From NCBI GenBank assembly GCA_040904945.1, contig JBBDSM010000023.1:1-11043 (forward strand): DNA of 11,043 nt, read 5' to 3'. Position numbers and translations under genes: made by a program. The notes under the pieces were generated by a model. That model did not search any database. It saw only the letters and a list, made by a program, of their open reading frames with translations, and was not told the DNA's origin. Shown here in pieces: positions 1 to 7,336 of the stretch. The DNA comes from JAWLHJ01 sp040904945. Lineage in GTDB: Bacteria; Gemmatimonadota; Gemmatimonadetes; Longimicrobiales; Gaopeijiaceae. Positions within the stretch are counted from its first letter, which is position 1, and each line of letters starts with the position of its first letter.

Positions 1-1211
1 AGCAGCTCCACGGCCCGCGACTCCTCCCCGCGCACCCTGATCGTCTCGGCGATGCCCTCCATCTCGACCCAGCGGTCCTGATACCGGTAGCGGCGCGGGT
101 CGTCGGGGTGCGTCTCGTAGACGAAGATGTCCTCGTGGTTGATGGCGAACACCGTGAGCCCCCAGGCGCCGTGGTCGTTGTGCCCGATGGACACCCCCGG
201 GAGGGCTGGCTCGCCGGCCCCCTGGACGTTCCACCCCGGCCCGTTCAGGTGCACCCAGTAGCGGAGCGACGGAGTCGCCTGGGCGCGGTGGGGGTCGTTG
301 GCCATCATCGGGTAGTCGTTCGCGGCCAGGCGCCCGCTCAGGACCCAGTTGTTGCTGCCGAGGCTCTCGCGCTCACGGCGCTCGAGTTGCTGGGTCTCGC
401 GCGTCAGGGCCGCCTCCAGTTGCTCGAAGTCGTCTTCCTCAGCGCGGAATTCGGGCGCCACGTCCTCCGGCCGGAACGACGTCGAGCTGCGAAACGCCCG
501 GTAGAGCTCGAGGATGTCGTGATCGATCAGGTGCTGACCGTCGATGGACGGGTCGAGCTCGATATCGGGCTGATGCGGGTGGAACGACGCGACGTCCCGC
601 ACCTTGTCCGCCCCCAGCAGGTAGACGGCGCGCCCGTAGTCCAGCGACGTGCCCGCGTCGCCCAGCAACCCGCGGTGGCGTGTGATCACGACCTCCGGCG
701 TCCAGTGCTCCGGCGTGATCCCCAGCATCTCGAACTCGATGGGGAGTAGGTCGGGGTCGCGCCGGGTCTCGTCGATATACGCGTTGATGCCCGTGACGAA
801 CGCGGGGATGATCTCGTGTCCCCGCGGATGGTAGTGCCGCATCTCGGTATCGAGGTCGCCGCGGAACTTGAAGAGGCGGATGCCGTGGTCGCGCGTGATC
901 GCCCGGGGTCCGAGGATCTCCGCCATGGTCCCGGTGGCCTCCCTCCGCCAGATCTCCAGCTGGAAGAGCCGGTCGCGAGCCGCGTTGTACCCCTGCGCGA
1001 AAAAGAGGTCGTGCTCGGTGTCGGCGTAGATATGGGAGATGCCCCATTGGTCCTTCAGGATCTCGACGGGCTGGTCCAGCCCCGGCGCGGTGAGACGGAT
1101 CTCCTCGGGCGCGGTGGTCTGTGCCCCGGCGAATCCGGGGTGAGCGACGAGGAGCGTGGCGGCGAATAGCGCGGCGGCGAGCAGCGGTCGAGCGGCGATG
1201 GGCGGCTTCAA
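1..1211 (-). CDS. Penicillin acylase family protein (secreted Ntn-hydrolase), C-terminus outside the window
   Basis: This gene encodes the N-terminal ~403 residues of a penicillin/cephalosporin/acyl-homoserine-lactone acylase-type amidase. These enzymes hydrolyse amide bonds in the periplasm or outside the cell after autocatalytic cleavage into alpha and beta chains. Residues 1-30 look like a signal peptide: positively charged start, Ala/Leu-rich core and AGA before Gln31. The alpha chain has the family pattern DQWGISHIYADTEHDLFFAQG followed by RDRLFQLE. The predicted cleavage site and nucleophile is Ser286 (codon at 356-354) in GSNNWVLSG, followed by ANDPH, which is typical of the beta-chain start. 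GHNDHGAWGLT near the cut end is another family block. The start is TTG at 1211-1209, 7 nt after AGGAGG; no ATG in this frame suits the signal peptide. The family is sure, the substrate is not: penicillin, AHL and other acyl amides cannot be told apart here. The gene diverges from hutH. Confidence 0.93.
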   Translation of the reverse strand, partial: MKPPIAARPLLAAALFAATLLVAHPGFAGAQTTAPEEIRLTAPGLDQPVEILKDQWGISHIYADTEHDLFFAQGYNAARDRLFQLEIWRREATGTMAEILGPRAITRDHGIRLFKFRGDLDTEMRHYHPRGHEIIPAFVTGINAYIDETRRDPDLLPIEFEMLGITPEHWTPEVVITRHRGLLGDAGTSLDYGRAVYLLGADKVRDVASFHPHQPDIELDPSIDGQHLIDHDILELYRAFRSSTSFRPEDVAPEFRAEEDDFEQLEAALTRETQQLERRERESLGSNNWVLSGRLAANDYPMMANDPHRAQATPSLRYWVHLNGPGWNVQGAGEPALPGVSIGHNDHGAWGLTVFAINHEDIFVYETHPDDPRRYRYQDRWVEMEGIAETIRVRGEESRAVEL

Positions 1212-1218
1212 GGCGTGT

Positions 1219-1224
1219 CCTCCT
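1219..1224 (-). promoter_or_regulatory. Ribosome binding site of the acylase gene
   Basis: On the minus strand AGGAGG lies 7 nt before TTG (1211-1209). It is a full anti-SD match at ideal spacing and is what decides for the TTG start. Confidence 0.85.
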
Positions 1225-1420
1225 GTTCGTCCCTGGCTGAGCGAGGGGGAAGAAGTAGCGCTCCCACCTTCCATGGCGCCAGTTCGACCGCCCCCGAGCG
1301 TGATCTCCCCGGATCTTGATGCGGATACGCTTTGGGCCGCCGTAGACGGCGACCAGCACCCCGTCGGAGCGTGTCCGAGGGTCGCACGGGTGTGCATCGC
1401 GTTTCGCCACATTGCAAGTG

Positions 1421-1435
1421 GTTCGAGGTTCGAAC
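1421..1435. promoter_or_regulatory. Candidate operator, GTTCGANNTTCGAAC copy 1
   Basis: The sequence GTTCGAGGTTCGAAC is a dyad with 5-bp arms (GTTCG/CGAAC) and a 5-bp centre. A second copy with the same consensus lies 112 bp further on. Dyad symmetry plus repetition in a divergent promoter region suggests a dimeric repressor or activator site. The regulator is unknown; it does not match the Pseudomonas HutC consensus as I know it. Confidence 0.5.
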
Positions 1436-1530
1436 GATCGCTTCCGTCACCGCCAGAATGACCTCGGCTTCGAAGCGCCCGTGTGGCGGGGGAAAACGCA
1501 CGGGGTTCGTGACCGGGGTCTCCTCTCGAC

Positions 1531-1549
1531 TCGTTCGACATTCGAACGA
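1531..1549. promoter_or_regulatory. Candidate operator, GTTCGANNTTCGAAC copy 2 (extended dyad)
   Basis: The core GTTCGACATTCGAAC is at 1533-1547. The dyad extends to 7-bp arms, TCGTTCG and CGAACGA, around ACATT. It is the better of the two copies and lies 130 bp before the chosen hutH start. An outer 9-bp inverted repeat, CGGGGTTCG (1501-1509) and CGAACCCCG (1554-1562), encloses it, so the segment could also fold as RNA. Confidence 0.5.
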
Positions 1550-1678
1550 CTTGCGAACCCCGCGCGGAAGCCGCCCGCGCCGGTCGGAGAGGCGGGCCTG
1601 GAGGAGCGCCGGGTCCGCCTCTAAGTACGAGGGTCCCGCGCCTTGCGTGCGGGGGACGCGGCCGCCCATCATCGGTTG

Positions 1679-3226
1679 ATGACCCCTGACGCCCCGCTCC
1701 TGGCCCTCGACGGCACCGCGCTCACCGTTGCGGACGTCGTGGGCGTGGCCAGGGACGGCCGGGAGGTCTCCGTGGGCGTCGAAGGCCTCGAGCGGATCCG
1801 GGCCTCACGCGCCCTTCTCGGGCGGGCGCTCGCGCGCCACGAGCCCATCTACGGGGTGAACACGGGCTTCGGCTCGCTCTCGCGACAACGCATCGCCGAC
1901 GAGGAGCTCGGCGAGGTGCAGCACAACCTGCTCCGCTCCCACGCGGCCGGGGTGGGCCCGGCACTCCCGACGGACGTGGTCCGGGCCATGCTGCTCCTGT
2001 TGGCCGCATCGCTTTGCCGGGGTCACTCAGGGTCCCGACCGGAGCTCGTCACGGCGCTCGCGGACCTCCTGAATGCGCGGATCACCCCGGTGGTGCCGGA
2101 GACCGGCTCGGTCGGCGCGTCGGGCGACCTGGCGCCGCTCGCCCACGCCTCGCTGGCGCTCATCGGCGAGGGCACGGTCGATATCGCCGGCGAGCGGATG
2201 GATGCCGCAGACGCCCTCGCCCGCGCTGACCTCCGGCCCGTCCAGCTGACGGCCAAGGAGGGGCTGGCCCTCATCAACGGCACGCACCTGATGGCGGCTC
2301 GGGCGGCTTTGCTGCTGCACGACATCGACCATCTCCTGGGCGCGTGCGTGACCGCGTGTGCCATGTCCATCGACGCGTGCCGCGCGTCGCATGTGTTTCT
2401 CGACCCCAGGGTGCACGAGGTACGCAGACAACGGGGGCAGATCCGGGTCGCCGCGGCGCTCCGCGACCTCCTGTCCGGGAGCGAGATCCGGGACTCCCAC
2501 CGTACCGACGACCCGCGCGTCCAGGATCCGTATTCGCTGCGGTGCGCCCCGCAAGTGCTCGGGGCCGCCCTCGATGCCATCGTCTGGGTGCGCGGAGCGA
2601 TCGAGCGCGAGCTCGGCGCGGTCACCGACAACCCGTTGGTGTTCGAGGGCACCGACGGACGTGACGTGGACGTTCTTTCCGCCGGCAACTTCCATGGGAT
2701 GCCGCTGGCCATCCCCCTCGACGCGCTGGCCGTGGCCATCGCCCACGTGGCGGGCATCAGCGAGCGGCGCATCTACCTCATGCTCGCCGCCCAGGACCCG
2801 GAGGCCCACCTCACCGCGTATCTGAGTCCCAAGCCCGGGCTCCACTCCGGGTACATGATCGCGCAGTACACGGCCGCCGCCTGCTGCAACGAGATCATCC
2901 AGCTCGCGGGGCCGGCCAGCGTGGCGAACATCCCGACGAGCGCCGGCATGGAGGACTACAACTCGTTCGGACCGGCGTCCGCGAAGAAGGCGCGCCGCGC
3001 CCTCGATCTCGCCGAGAGCGTCGTCGCCATCGAGCTGATGTGCGCGACCCAGGCCCTCGAGGCCCACCGCCCGCTGAAGTCCGGGGCGGGGGTGGAGGCG
3101 GCCCGGGACGCGGTGCGCACGGTGGTGGAGCCGCTCCTGGCCGATCGATCGCCGTCGCCCGACATCGCGGCCGTGACCGAGCTCATCCGCAGCGGCACGT
3201 TCACCCCGATCCCCGTCGAGCCATGA
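1679..3226 (+). CDS. hutH: Histidine ammonia-lyase HutH
   Basis: HutH performs the first step of histidine degradation in the cytoplasm: L-histidine to trans-urocanate plus ammonia, using the self-formed MIO electrophile. The product is 515 residues, normal for the family. The MIO triad is Ala147-Ser148-Gly149 in GSVGASGDLAPLAH. Other active-site residues fall at the expected places: Tyr58 in YGVNTGFG, His88 in RSHAAGVG, Asn200 in LINGTH, Tyr285 and Arg288 in QDPYSLR, and Glu425 in GMEDYNSFG. I chose ATG at 1679 because MTPDAPLLALDGTALTVADVV fits the usual N-terminus. An in-frame TTG at 1643 would add 12 residues, and neither start has a strong Shine-Dalgarno. It is the first gene of hutHUGI; hutU follows 13 nt after the stop. 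Confidence 0.97.
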   Translation: MTPDAPLLALDGTALTVADVVGVARDGREVSVGVEGLERIRASRALLGRALARHEPIYGVNTGFGSLSRQRIADEELGEVQHNLLRSHAAGVGPALPTDVVRAMLLLLAASLCRGHSGSRPELVTALADLLNARITPVVPETGSVGASGDLAPLAHASLALIGEGTVDIAGERMDAADALARADLRPVQLTAKEGLALINGTHLMAARAALLLHDIDHLLGACVTACAMSIDACRASHVFLDPRVHEVRRQRGQIRVAAALRDLLSGSEIRDSHRTDDPRVQDPYSLRCAPQVLGAALDAIVWVRGAIERELGAVTDNPLVFEGTDGRDVDVLSAGNFHGMPLAIPLDALAVAIAHVAGISERRIYLMLAAQDPEAHLTAYLSPKPGLHSGYMIAQYTAAACCNEIIQLAGPASVANIPTSAGMEDYNSFGPASAKKARRALDLAESVVAIELMCATQALEAHRPLKSGAGVEAARDAVRTVVEPLLADRSPSPDIAAVTELIRSGTFTPIPVEP

Positions 3227-3239
3227 GCGCCCCCACGCC

Positions 3240-5030
3240 ATGAGCGAAGGTCCCCGCACCGTACGCGCTCCCCGCGGCCCCGACCGCGTCTGCTCCACCT
3301 GGCAGGCCGAGGCCGCCATGCGGATGCTCATGAACAACCTCGATCCCGAGGTGGCGGAGATCCCCGAGAAGTTGGTCGTGTACGGCGGCCGCGGACAGGC
3401 TGCGCGCAACTGGGACTGCTTCGACGCCATCGTGCGCACGCTCCGGAGGCTCGAGCCCGACGAGACGCTCCTCGTCCAATCGGGCAAGCCGGTGGGCGTC
3501 GTCCGCACCCACGCCGACGCCCCGCGCGTGCTCATCGCCAACTCGAACCTCGTGCCGCACTGGGCCACGCAGGAGCATTTCGACGAGCTGTGCGCCCGCG
3601 GATTGATGATGTATGGGCAAATGACCGCGGGCTCCTGGATCTACATCGGCACGCAGGGCATCCTCCAGGGCACGTACGAGACGTTCGCGGAATTGGCCCG
3701 GCAGCATTTCGGGGGATCACTTGCAGGTACGCTGAGCGTGACCGCGGGGTGTGGTGGGATGGGCGGTGCCCAGCCGCTCTCGGTGACCATGAACGGAGGC
3801 GTCTGCCTCATCGCCGACGTGGACCGGGCGCGACTCGACCGGCGGGTGCGCGAGCGGTACCTGCACGAGGTGGTGGACGCGCCTGGCGGCCCCAACGCCA
3901 TCGACGCCGCCATCGACCGGGCTCTCGCGTGCAAAGCGGCCCGCGAACCGCGCTCCATCGGGGTCTGCTGCAACGCGACGGAGCTTCTCGCGCGGCTCCT
4001 CGAGCGCGACGTCACCCCCGACACGCTCACCGACCAGACATCGGCGCACGACCCGAGGAGCTACGTACCGGACGGGCTGCCGCTCGAGGCGGCGGCCAAC
4101 CTGCTGGCCGACCATCCGAAGGACTACGAGACGAGGGCCCGGGACACGATGCGTCGTCACGTCGAGCTCATGGTCCGGCTGCAGGAGCGCGGGGCGGTCA
4201 CCTTCGACTACGGCAACAACATCCGCCAGGTCGCCCTCGAGGAGGGCTTCAGCGACGCGTTCGCGTTCCCGGGCTTCGTGCCCGCGTACATCCGGCCGCA
4301 GTTCTGCGTGGGACGCGGACCGTTCCGGTGGGTGGCGCTCTCCGGCGATCCGACGGACATCTACCGCACCGACCTGGAGCTGCTCCGTCGCTTCCCGGCC
4401 GAGGCCGGCGGCTACAACGAGCGACTCCACCGGTGGCTCCTGAGCTGCCACGCCCGGCCCGAGGCCCTCCTGGCGGGTGACTTCGAGGCGTGCGAGCCGG
4501 CGTTCGCGTTCCAGGGGCTTCCGGCGCGCATCTGCTGGTTCGGACTCGGCGAGCGCCACCGCGCGGGGTTGATGTTCAACGATATGGTGGCGTCCGGAGA
4601 GCTCAGGGCGCCCATCGTGATCGGGCGAGACCACCTCGACTGCGGCTCCGTCGCGTCGCCGAACCGCGAGACGGAGGGTATGAAGGACGGCACCGACGCG
4701 GTGAGCGACTGGGCACTCCTCAACGCCATGGTGAACGTCGCCAGCGGTGCGAGCTGGGTGAGCTTCCATCATGGAGGCGGAGTCGGCATCGGCTACTCGC
4801 AGCATGCGGGTCAGGTCGTGGTCGCCGACGGCACACCCGAGGCGGCGCGGCGGCTCGAGCGGGTGCTGATCAACGATCCGACCACGGGGGTCTTTCGCCA
4901 CGTGGATGCGGGGTACGAGGAGGCGGCCTCTTGCGCGCGGGAGCGGGGGGTGGACGTGCCCATGCCGCCCGGAGCGACGACCGTGTCCGCGGACGGCGGC
5001 CCGGCGGCGGACCGCGGACCGGACCGATGA
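3240..5030 (+). CDS. hutU: Urocanate hydratase (urocanase) HutU
   Basis: HutU carries out step two of histidine degradation: urocanate plus water to 4-imidazolone-5-propionate, with a tightly bound NAD+ acting as an electrophile. The product is 596 residues, longer than the usual ~555. Family blocks run throughout: RMLMNNLDPEVAE (28-40), LVVYGGRGQAARNW, the NAD-binding glycine motif GCGGMGGAQP (170-179), TDQTSAHDP (264-272), TFDYGNNIR (321-329), and QGLPARICWFGL (425-436). Cys432 in that last block corresponds by my alignment to the catalytic Cys410 of Pseudomonas putida; IGRDHLDCGSVASPNRETEGM follows. The extra length lies mainly in a segment around 381-422 and a low-complexity tail after about 577. 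ATG at 3240 is chosen; the Shine-Dalgarno is poor, so coupling to hutH translation is likely. The stop overlaps the hutG start (ATGA). Confidence 0.97.
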   Translation: MSEGPRTVRAPRGPDRVCSTWQAEAAMRMLMNNLDPEVAEIPEKLVVYGGRGQAARNWDCFDAIVRTLRRLEPDETLLVQSGKPVGVVRTHADAPRVLIANSNLVPHWATQEHFDELCARGLMMYGQMTAGSWIYIGTQGILQGTYETFAELARQHFGGSLAGTLSVTAGCGGMGGAQPLSVTMNGGVCLIADVDRARLDRRVRERYLHEVVDAPGGPNAIDAAIDRALACKAAREPRSIGVCCNATELLARLLERDVTPDTLTDQTSAHDPRSYVPDGLPLEAAANLLADHPKDYETRARDTMRRHVELMVRLQERGAVTFDYGNNIRQVALEEGFSDAFAFPGFVPAYIRPQFCVGRGPFRWVALSGDPTDIYRTDLELLRRFPAEAGGYNERLHRWLLSCHARPEALLAGDFEACEPAFAFQGLPARICWFGLGERHRAGLMFNDMVASGELRAPIVIGRDHLDCGSVASPNRETEGMKDGTDAVSDWALLNAMVNVASGASWVSFHHGGGVGIGYSQHAGQVVVADGTPEAARRLERVLINDPTTGVFRHVDAGYEEAASCARERGVDVPMPPGATTVSADGGPAADRGPDR

Positions 5031-6085
5031 GCACGATCCCGCACACCGTCCCCGGCCTCTGGCCGCCGGTCTCCGACGTCCGCTTCGCATCGCGCATCGA
5101 GACGGACGTCGCGGCTTTTGTGCGGGGGCGGAGCTCCGATGCGGAGCCGGCGCTCGCCCTCCTGGGTCTGCCCGACGACACCGGGGTCGCGCTGAACCGG
5201 GGGCGGGTGGGAGCCGCCGCGGGCCCGGGTGCCTTCCGGGCGGCGCTGGCGCGTTACGGTGGGAGCTACGATCTGGAGCGCGACGCGGAGGCCACGGTGC
5301 CCGTCGTCGATGCGGGAGACGTCCGTCCGGCGCGCGGAGACGGGGAGGAGGCGCTACTCGAGACCCACCAGCGGGTGGAAGAGGCCGCGGCGGCGCTGTA
5401 TGCCGCCGGGCTGACGCCGGTCTTCATCGGCGGCGGACACGACCTGACGCTGCCCACCGTCCGCGCTTTCGCGAAAGCGGTGGGTGGGAGTGCGGCGGGC
5501 GGCGGAGTGGGGGGCGACGGCGCGGCGGGCGGCGGTTCGGTGGGCGGCATCAACGTCGACGCGCATCTGGACGTCCGGGAGCGGGTGGGGTCGGGCATGG
5601 CGTTCCGTCGTCTGCTGGACGAGGGGCGAATCGGTGTCCGGCGGTTCGTGACGTTCGGTGCGGCTCGCTTCGTCCACGAGGCCGAGCACGTGCGATGGCT
5701 CCAGGGTCTCGGAGCGACCGTGATCGGCGTCGAGCGGGCACGCGCCGACGAGAGCGAGATCGACCGGGCGTTCGGGTTGGCGGAAGGGCGGGCGGCGGAC
5801 GGGCGGGCGACCGAGTCCGGTGACGGCGGGTCGCGGTGCTTCGTGACCCTCGACCTCGATGCGATCGACGTGGCGCATGCTCCCGGGGTGAGCGCTACGA
5901 ATCCGGCCGGTCTCGACGTACGGACCGTCACCGCCATCGCCGAGCGCGCCGGCCGCTCGCCCGCGGTGGGGCACTTCGACCTCATGGAGCTCAGCCCGCC
6001 GCACGACACCGACGGCCGGACGGCCAGACTCGCGGCGCTGCTCTTCCTCCACTTCGTGGCGGGCTTCGCCCAGCGGCCGGCGTGA
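5027..6085 (+). CDS. hutG: Formimidoylglutamase HutG (arginase/agmatinase fold)
   Basis: HutG is a dinuclear Mn ureohydrolase. From its place in the operon it should split N-formimidoyl-L-glutamate into glutamate and formamide, the last step of the four-enzyme route. The product is 352 residues. Metal ligands of the arginase family are all visible: His138 in GGGHDLT, Asp178/His180/Asp182 in NVDAHLDVR, and Asp276/Asp278 in LDLDAIDVAHAPG, with Glu321 in LMELSPPHD. The region between the first two motifs carries a Gly/Ala-rich insertion (about 152-174) built from a 10-residue repeat, and a second Gly/Arg-rich insertion sits near 252-269. Both are unusual but leave the ligands intact. The start ATG overlaps the hutU stop. 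Agmatinase or arginase activity cannot be excluded by sequence alone, but the hut context makes HutG far more likely. Confidence 0.9.
   Translation: MSTIPHTVPGLWPPVSDVRFASRIETDVAAFVRGRSSDAEPALALLGLPDDTGVALNRGRVGAAAGPGAFRAALARYGGSYDLERDAEATVPVVDAGDVRPARGDGEEALLETHQRVEEAAAALYAAGLTPVFIGGGHDLTLPTVRAFAKAVGGSAAGGGVGGDGAAGGGSVGGINVDAHLDVRERVGSGMAFRRLLDEGRIGVRRFVTFGAARFVHEAEHVRWLQGLGATVIGVERARADESEIDRAFGLAEGRAADGRATESGDGGSRCFVTLDLDAIDVAHAPGVSATNPAGLDVRTVTAIAERAGRSPAVGHFDLMELSPPHDTDGRTARLAALLFLHFVAGFAQRPA
5492..5545 (+). repeat. Imperfect 30-bp-period repeat in hutG
   Basis: Two 24-bp units (5492-5515 and 5522-5545) agree at 20 of 24 positions and are separated by GACGGC, giving a 30-bp period. In frame they encode AAGGGVGGDG then AAGGGSVGGI. 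The repeat lies between two metal-ligand motifs of HutG, probably in a surface loop. Confidence 0.75.
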
Positions 6086-7329
6086 GCGGGGATTCCGCCC
6101 ATGGGGCTCCGCCCCTCCTCATCCGGAACGCCCGGGTGGTCACCCTCACCGAGCGAGGGACCCTGGAGCGCGCGTCGGTGCTCGTGCGGGGGGACCGGAT
6201 CGTGGCGGTGGGGCCCGACCTTGCGGCGCCCGAGGGCGCCCGGGTCATCGAGGCGCGCGGGCGCGTGCTGCTGCCGGGCTTCGTCGACGCCCACACGCAC
6301 GCCCTCTGGGCCGGTGATCGCCTGGACGAGTTCGAGGCCCAGCTCGCCGGCGCTTCCTACCTGGAGGTGCTCGAGGCCGGCGGGGGGATCATGTCGACGG
6401 TGCGTGCCGTGCGCCGCGCCTCGAGAGCGGAGCTCGCCGACCTGCTCGTGGGGAGGTTGGCTCGTATGCTGCGAGTGGGCACGACGACCGTGGAGGTCAA
6501 GTCCGGCTACGGCCTCTCCACTGAGCACGAGCTCGGGTCGCTCGAGGCCATCGGCGACGCAGCCGCGCGCTTCCCTGGCACGGTCGTGCGGACGGCCCTG
6601 CTGGGCCATGCCCTCGATCCGGACGTCCCCGACTTCGTGGACCGCACCATCGAGGAGACGTTGCCCGCCGTGAGCGAGGCGTTCCCGGGCGTGACGGTGG
6701 ACGCGTACTGCGAGTGCTCGGCCTGGCCGCTGGACGCGTGCATTCGGCTCTTCGAGGCGGCCCGGGCACGGGGGCATCCGTTCCGGGTGCATGCCGATCA
6801 GTTCAACCCGCTCGGCATGACCGAATGGGCTGCCGCGCACGGCGCCGTCAGCGTCGACCATCTCGAGGCGAGCACGCCGGGCGGTCTGGAGCGGCTGGGC
6901 AGGTCGGAGACGTATGCCGTCATGCTGCCCGGGTGCGGGCTGCATCTGGACGACCGATATGCCAACGGACGGGCGTTCATCGATGCCGCAGGCGCGTCGG
7001 ACCGGCTGGTGATCGCCACCAACTACAACCCGGGATCGGCGCCCACCTTCTCGATGCCGCTCGTCATCGCTCTCGCGGTCCGGAAGCTGGGCCTCACCGT
7101 GGACGAGGCGCTCCGGGCCTGTACGGTCCACGCCGCCAGGCTGCTCGGGCTCGCGGACCGGGGAACCATCGAGTCGGGCATGCGCGCGGATATCCTGCTC
7201 ACCAACCTCGAGGACGAACGAATTCTCGCCTACGAGATGGGGGGAGATCCCGTGGAAGTCGTGGTGTGCGGTGGAAGCGTGGTGCGGAGCGGGGCGGGCT
7301 CCTCAGCCCGTGACTTCCCTAGCGCGTGA
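6082..7329 (+). CDS. hutI: Imidazolonepropionase HutI
   Basis: HutI is a metal-dependent amidohydrolase that opens the imidazolone ring: 4-imidazolone-5-propionate plus water to N-formimidoyl-L-glutamate, the step before HutG. The product is 415 residues, normal length. Motifs: His71 and His73 in GFVDAHTHALWAGDR, EVKSGYGLSTEHELGSL (138-154), His176 in LLGHAL, His237 in RVHADQFN, His260 in SVDHLE, and ATNYNPGSAPTFSMP (312-326). Asn314 lies where the family normally has the metal-binding Asp (Asp324 in Bacillus subtilis, from memory); this is the one oddity. The start is GTG at 6082, overlapping the hutG stop (GTGA), and gives the expected N-terminus LLIRNARVVTL. The last codons run through a 12-bp direct repeat and overlap the convergent small gene by 11 bp. 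There is no obvious terminator. Confidence 0.96.
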   Translation: MSGDSAHGAPPLLIRNARVVTLTERGTLERASVLVRGDRIVAVGPDLAAPEGARVIEARGRVLLPGFVDAHTHALWAGDRLDEFEAQLAGASYLEVLEAGGGIMSTVRAVRRASRAELADLLVGRLARMLRVGTTTVEVKSGYGLSTEHELGSLEAIGDAAARFPGTVVRTALLGHALDPDVPDFVDRTIEETLPAVSEAFPGVTVDAYCECSAWPLDACIRLFEAARARGHPFRVHADQFNPLGMTEWAAAHGAVSVDHLEASTPGGLERLGRSETYAVMLPGCGLHLDDRYANGRAFIDAAGASDRLVIATNYNPGSAPTFSMPLVIALAVRKLGLTVDEALRACTVHAARLLGLADRGTIESGMRADILLTNLEDERILAYEMGGDPVEVVVCGGSVVRSGAGSSARDFPSA

Positions 7330-7336
7330 CTTCCCT
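7309..7336. repeat. 12-bp direct repeat at the hutI 3' end
   Basis: CGTGACTTCCCT occurs at 7309-7320 and again at 7325-7336 (16-bp period). The hutI stop TGA lies in the second copy. The stop of the convergent small gene (TAG, 7321-7319) falls at the end of the first copy. This marks the edge between the hut operon and the accessory segment. Confidence 0.8.

Larger units (their letters stand above)
1212..1678. other. Divergent intergenic control region between the acylase gene and hutH
   Basis: This is 467 bp without a believable gene. The open frames here on both strands have Arg/Pro-rich, family-less translations. The region must contain the promoters of both flanking transcription units, but I see no convincing -35/-10 pair; it is too GC-rich for a sigma-70 match by eye. 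It does hold two copies of a GTTCG-N5-CGAAC inverted repeat (1421-1435 and 1533-1547) and a 9-bp inverted repeat that encloses the second copy (1501-1509 with 1554-1562). Just before hutH a GC-rich stretch (about 1633-1657) could form a bulged hairpin. Confidence 0.7.

Noticed and set aside
439..1410. Long minus-strand frame inside the acylase gene
   Set aside because: It is the alternate frame of the acylase coding strand; the true frame has the signal peptide and the SNNW nucleophile motif.
1416..1440. tRNA T-arm-like GGTTCGA sequences
   Set aside because: They belong to the repeated dyad; no acceptor stem, D-arm or anticodon arm can be formed around them.
1208..1672. Open frame of 154 codons on the minus strand across the intergenic region
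   Set aside because: Arg/Pro-rich, no family, overlaps the acylase start in another frame and covers the candidate operators.
2027..3568. Long antisense frame opposite hutH and hutU
   Set aside because: High-GC shadow of genes with clear catalytic motifs; no family pattern in its translation.
5266..7131. 621-codon antisense frame opposite hutG and hutI
   Set aside because: Shadow frame; His/Arg/Pro-rich composition typical of antisense reading of GC-rich genes.
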